Of a DNA stretch of 64,000 bases, positions 59,063 through 64,000 are shown one piece after another. The DNA comes from Halocaridina rubra. Taxonomy: Eukaryota; Arthropoda; Malacostraca; Decapoda; Atyidae. Under the pieces are notes generated by a model. It searched no databases, was not told the DNA's origin, and saw only the letters and a list, made by a program, of their open reading frames with translations. The stretch lies in the NCBI GenBank assembly GCA_037179515.1, contig JAXCGZ010009476.1, positions 77,501 through 141,500 of the forward strand, read 5' to 3'. The position numbers were made by a program, and so were the translations under genes. Positions within the stretch are counted from its first letter, which is position 1; each line of letters starts with the position of its first letter.

Positions 59063-61857
59063 CATGAATATGTTTGCAGATGATGCAAAGATTGTGAAGA
59101 AAGTAAAAAACGAGAACAATGGTAGAGAACTTCAGGAGGATCTAAATAATCTGCATGAGTGGTCAGAAAAGTGGCTAATGAAATTCAATACCTCAAAATG
59201 TAAGGTAATGAGAATGGGTACAAGTGCAAGAAGGCCCAAGCTTGACTACTCGGTGGCTGGAGTACAGCTTCAAGAGACAGAAAATGAGAGAGATCTAGGA
59301 GTAAACATACTGGCAGATTTGTCTCCAGAAATACATATAAATGGCGTAGTAAGGACAGCATATGCATTCTTATCAAATGCAAGGGTAGCCTTCAGGCACA
59401 TGGACAAGGAAATGTTCAGAAATATTTATGTAACCTATGTGAGGCCAAAACTCGAATATGCAGCCCCCTTTTGGAATCCGCACTTGAAAAAGCACATAGC
59501 TAAGCTTGAAAATGTTCAAAGACATGCCACGAAACTGGTGCCAGAAATACGCAATCTCGGTTATGATGAGAGGCTGAGGGAATTAGACTTACCATCACTC
59601 GAAGCTAGAAGAGTAAGGGGGGATATGGTTGTGACAGAGTGTTTCGCTCAAAGTCACCAGAGGCTGTTAGATGCCTTATTAAATAAATTAGTAACATAAC
59701 TGTTATTTTCTAACTAAAAAAATAATTCCCACTTCTTGACTTTCGCAGATTATGATTATTTGCAATTTGTATTTTAGCTTATAGCTAATTGTAAATATAG
59801 CTTATTTACTCTTCTTGTACGTGTAGAAGTATAGCCCCGATATAAAGGCTGCTCCTATTTTTCTGTCTGCTACGAGCCAAGAAAATTATGAGATATAAAA
59901 AAAAACAGTAACCTAACTTTTCATTATTATTCTCGTTTTATTTTATTTGCTTCCACTTGTTGCACCTAAAAATACTGTCTCTCCCTTGCATCTCTGCTAT
60001 AATTGCCTGCCAGGGACCACCACTAAAATAGTCCTTAAAATGATATCAGAGCCAATTACTGCTCTAGAAATGTATCCTACAGATGAACTCACCAGGAGGA
60101 ACAAGGAGACGCTTTTTTTTGGCGCCGAGACGGCCCGGAGGCAACATCTCGCCTGGGCAGTCTAAGTTTGTTTCAAATCTTAATTACGTGGCATCTTCAC
60201 AGGAATTCATCTAGCACAACAAGGTGAGGGATAGTGTATGGTAAAGCTCGTGGGTCAAGCAAATTGGTTTATTTTCGAGAATTAGTTACATTCGTTACTG
60301 GATAAATCTTATGGATTTATATTCTCAGATTCCATTCCCATACACACGAAATTTTGTAGATTACCAAACTGGAATCTCACATGCCAAAGTTAATTCCTTA
60401 ACCTGTAAATTACAGCTGATATATATTGCTGAGAAGTTTCTTTTCACTGAATGTGATAAACGAAAATCTCATCCTCTGAAGACTGGTTATGAGCCCGTAA
60501 AAATCTATCTCTTTTCCTAATAAATTCTAATTTCATTTCACCCCTTTCTATCATCGTAAATAAAGTGTTTTACGTCAAAAACTCGTCAATAAAGCTATTT
60601 GCTAAACAAAATGCAAATAATTAAAAGGTAATTTTTCCCAGTTGGCTTTGCAAATATTTCTTGTTAACCACAATTTAATGAATGCATACTGTATTTATCT
60701 TGCTAATTCTTCATATGTTGGGGATAAAGTGTTTTGAGTTATAAGTTGCAAATACCTCAAAAGGTGGTTTTGCACCCTTTTTTTTCATTGCAAAGTTCTT
60801 GATAACTAAAAGTGAATGAATACTGTATTTATCTCGTAGATTCTTCCTTTATCCTAAATAGAGTGTTACCATATTAATTGTTAATCAGTAATAAGCATTG
60901 CAACTTTTGTGGTTGCCCACAATTTAAGGAATACATACAGTACTGTATTTGTCTTGCTTAATTTTCATTTATTGTGAAGATATTGTTTTCCTTTAAAACC
61001 AGTAAAGAATTAATGGTTTGTATGCTATTATGGTAGCATAAATATTTCTGGTTAGCTGTGAATAACCAATATATATTCATCCAGTAGAATGACATTGGAA
61101 ACTCATTATATGTGTGCTCATGCTTTCAGTTTCCCATTATAAACAGTGTGTCATTTCTGTTTCTGAAATTGCAGTGTCCTGTATTCTACTCTGCCTGTGT
61201 GACAGAGGTAATCATCGAGTTGAGACCAAAGTCTTGGCATACGTCCGTGGTGCCGGGAAACGAAATCGTACTCACCACCTCCGGGATTCGAGGCAGCATT
61301 TCATAAAATTTAATTTGAGAAATTTAATTCAATTCTTTTAATGTCATTGCATTTCCAAAATTAAAAGAAAGTTGAATTCTGAGTTTCATTTAACCGACTA
61401 ATGGTAATAGAGATGGGGTGTTCAAGTACAAATATCTGTCCTGTCTGTTTGTGAGCTCTTAACCGAGCTCGGTACTTTGAGTCCCCTTAGTAAAACAGAA
61501 TCTTAACAGCACTCTAGCATCATTAAATCCCCACAATGGTGACAGTCTTTAAATTCCTTCATGGTTATGATAGAGGGGATAGGGATCGATATTTCGATAT
61601 GGCTGGCTCTAGAACTAGAGGTCATAGTTTGAAGCTTCGTAAGAAAACTTCTTTGCAGGATGTAAGGAAATACTTTTTCAGTGTAAGAGTAGTTGATAAT
61701 TGGAATTCGCTAAGCGAGGAGGTAGTTAATGCTGTCTCAATCCATAGTTTTAAAGACAGGTACGATAAGTATAAAATGGAACCGATCAGGAGACGGGAAG
61801 ATACGAGCTTTGGGCTCTTTCCCGTAAACACAATTAGGTAATTACAATTAGGTAATC
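59063..61857 (+). mobile_element. LINE-A copy I, split by a solo Gypsy LTR
   Basis: RT from MNMFADDAKIVKKV (59064) to ARRVRGDMV (59629), then a solo LTR, then VTVFKFLHGYDRGDRDRYFD onward from 61536 to the stop, stem-loop and terminal repeats. Without the LTR the frame is open, apart from an in-frame loss near 61770 that removes part of the final YDKYH codons. 5'-truncated at a CA tract. Confidence 0.92.
59630..61535 (+). mobile_element. Solo Gypsy LTR (1906 bp)
   Basis: TGTGACAGAG to CCCCACA, matching the reverse complement of the Gypsy LTRs at 43054 and 51457. Flanked by the perfect 5-bp duplication ATGGT (59625-59629 and 61536-61540). Opposite orientation to the full element. It differs from both LTRs at many scattered sites, so it derives from another insertion. 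Confidence 0.94.
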
Positions 61858-61868
61858 ACACACACACA
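61858..61868. repeat. Short (CA)n link
   Basis: Five to six CA units between LINE-A copies I and J. Confidence 0.8.
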
Positions 61869-63316
61869 TATCAGTGGCACTAAGAATCATATTTAAAAAG
61901 TCACTGGAGTCAGGGGAGATTCCAAGATGCTGGAAACAAGCAAACGTGATACCTATCTTCAAAAAAGAAAGGAGGGATGCGGCTCTAAACTATAGACCAG
62001 TTTCCTTGACCAGCATAGTTTGCAAAGTTATGAAGAAACTATTAAGGAAACATGTCTCTCTCACTTGGAATCCTTCAACATTTTGTTAGTGAGGCAACAT
62101 GGCTTCAGAGAAGGTAGATCAACAGTAACAAACTTATTAGAATTTTATGATGGGTAAGCCGAATCTTACAGAAAAGAGAGGGTGTTTGACACTGTTCCAC
62201 ATGGGAGACTTATTAGGAAGCTGCAAGCAATGGCTAGAATAGGTGGAAATTTCTTGGAATGGATAAAAACTTACTTAGAAGGAAGGGAACGGAGGGTTAG
62301 AGTAAGAGACTCAGTGTCTGAATGGAGAAGAGTTAGTAGTGGAGTTCCACAGGATTCAGTTTTAGGGCCACTTTTGTTCCTTGTATATGTAAATGACCTA
62401 CCAGAGTCTGTAAATTCATTCATGAATATGTTTGCAGATGATGCAAAGATTGTGAAGAAAGTAAAAAACGAGAACAATGGTAGAGAACTTCAGGAGGATC
62501 TAAATAATCTGCATGAGTGGTCAGAAAAGTGGCTAATGAAATTCAATACTTCAAAATGTAAGGTAATGAGAATGGGTACAAGTGCAAGAAGGCCCAAGCT
62601 TGACTACTCGGCGGCAGGAGTACAACTTCAAGAGACAGAAAATGAGAGAAATCTAGGAGTAAACATACTGGAAGATTTGTCTCCAGAAATACATATAAAT
62701 GGCATAGTAAGGGCAGCATATGCATTCTTATCAAATGTAAGGGTAGCCTTCAGGCACATGGACAAGGAAATGTTCAGAAATATTTATGTAACCTATGTGA
62801 GGCCAAAACTCGAATATGCAGCCCCCTTTTGGAATCCGCACTTGAAAAAGCACATAGCTAAGCTTGAAAAAGTTCAAAGACATGCCACGAAACTGGTGCC
62901 AGAAATACGCAATCTCAGTTATGATGAGAGGCTGAGGGAATTAGACTTACCATCACTCGAAGCTAGAAGAGTGAGGGGGGATATGGTGACAGTCTTTAAA
63001 TTCCTTCATGGTTATGATAGAGTGGATAGGGATGGATATTTTGATATGGCTGGCTCTAGAACTAGAGGTCATAGTTTGAAGCTTCGTAAGAAAACTTCTT
63101 TGCAGGATGTAAGGAAATACTTTTTTCAGTGTAAGAGTAGTTGATAATTGGAATTGGCTAAGCGAGGAGGTAATTAATGCTATCTCAATCCATAGTTTTA
63201 AGGACAGGTATGATAAGTATCACTAAGTATAAAATGGAAGCGATCAGGAGACGGGAAGATACGAGCTTTGGGCTCTTTCCCGTAACCACAATTAGGTAAT
63301 TACAATTAGGTAATCA
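61869..63316 (+). mobile_element. LINE-A copy J, 5'-truncated
   Basis: Starts in RT upstream of NVIPIFKKERRD (61874-62089), then frame breaks near 62075 and 62150. A 36-bp deletion near 62180 removes the WADCIFLDFQKA segment, including the motif A Asp. The remaining RT (62182-63144) has SSGVPQDSVLGPLLF (Gly to Asp) and FADDAK. A one-T insertion at about 63126 ends the frame early in the C-terminal tail. 3' UTR intact, followed by a CA tract. Confidence 0.9.

Positions 63317-63374
<58 letters not shown>
63317..63374. repeat. (CA)n microsatellite
   Basis: About 29 units between LINE-A copies J and K. Confidence 0.95.
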
Positions 63375-63377
<3 letters not shown>

Positions 63378-64000
63378 CTGATAAGAAAGCTTGGAGTAGT
63401 ATGTGGTCCTGAGGATATTGTAAGCATACACCAACTAGGTAAATATTCGAGGGAAGGAAAGCCGAGACCAACAAAAGTAACCTTTGAGAGAGGGGAAACA
63501 TGTAGGGAAATATTGTTGAGAAAAAAAAGTCTAAAAGACCTTCAAGAATGCAAAGAAGTGTTCATTAGACGATACAGAACACTGGGAGAGATGGGAAAGA
63601 TCAAAAACTTGTTGCAAGAGGCAAGAAGGTTAAATGATGAAAGAAATGAAGAAGAGAAGAAAAATTTTCGTTACAGAATATTTCCAGACAAAGGGGAGAT
63701 AAAGAAGATAATGACAGAAGATCAGGGGATGGGGCCTCATTGAGATTGTTATACACAAATGCTGATGGATTAGCTGGTAAGGCAGTAGAATTAAAAGATA
63801 GGATTTACAACAGTTAGGCAGATATATTAGCAATTACAGAGACTAAGTTGAGTGAGGACATAAACAGTGTCACAGTTTTTCCTAAGGGCTTCAGAATACT
63901 AAGGGTTGAAAGATCTGAGAGTACTGGTGGAGGGATAGCACTGCTCATAAGTGAGAGGATTCAAGTTGAAGAAATAAACTTGGCTATAGAAAGTGAGTTC
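63375..64000 (+). mobile_element. LINE-A copy K, runs off the window
   Basis: Begins in ORF1 at DLIRKLGVVCGPEDIV, straight from the CA tract. ORF1 is open to EDQGMGPH and a TGA at about 63741; it retains the Tyr codon lost in copy H. The ORF2 endonuclease then starts (YTNADGLAGK, TETKLSED, GGGIALLI). A TAG at about 63814 breaks it (NS-KADI reads with a stop). Truncated by the window edge at 64000. Confidence 0.9.

Overview
Eukaryotic intergenic DNA made almost wholly of transposable elements (TEs) and microsatellites. I found no host gene that can be defended. The mix (CR1/L2-like, I/Nimb-like and RTE-like LINEs, BEL/Pao, a Gmr1-type Gypsy, hAT and PIF/Harbinger DNA transposons, tRNA-derived repeats, and very long AT, CT, CA and CATA microsatellites) suggests an arthropod, most likely a decapod crustacean. 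That assignment is inference from TE content only.

Layout. (1) 1-12930: a minus-strand chain of copies of one CR1/L2-like LINE (here LINE-A), joined end to end through microsatellites. It includes one near full-length copy (4324-8853) and an I/Nimb-like 3' fragment (2461-3156) lying inside a CT tract. (2) 12931-16990: an inverted repeat whose arms (12931-13420 and 16488-16990) enclose a decayed second LINE family (LINE-B). (3) 17021-22290: a plus-strand decayed LINE-A, a tandem tRNA-headed repeat, more compound microsatellites and an unidentified repeat R1. (4) 22291-28378: a second R1 copy split by a 5.15-kb hAT transposon with an 8-bp target duplication. The hAT is itself split by an I/Nimb-like LINE with a 12-bp duplication. 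(5) 28580-35141: a BEL/Pao LTR element, minus strand, 5-bp duplication, integrase core missing. (6) 35294-40886: a tRNA SINE and two more plus-strand LINE-A copies, one near full length. (7) 41023-55800: a second tRNA-headed array, then a PIF/Harbinger transposon (MADF gene on plus, DDE transposase on minus) split by a 10.3-kb Gypsy LTR element (43054-53400) and by an RTE-like LINE. (8) 55890-64000: a third tRNA-headed array, a solo BEL LTR, and a plus-strand LINE-A chain joined by CA microsatellites, one copy of which is split by a solo Gypsy LTR.

The most notable object is the Gypsy element. Its integrase lies upstream of reverse transcriptase and RNase H (Gmr1-type order), the Gag looks SCAN-like, the primer-binding site matches tRNA-Lys, and Gag-Pol is one frame of about 1,586 codons broken only by three stops at domain borders. 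The second theme is LINE-A. Its copies end in a conserved 3' stem-loop, short direct repeats and a microsatellite, and new copies sit in the microsatellite tails of older ones, giving head-to-tail LINE chains.

Nesting gives relative ages: Harbinger before Gypsy and RTE; R1 before hAT before I-like LINE; LINE-A before solo Gypsy LTR. All calls come from reading motifs and comparing copies by eye; no alignment or database search was run.
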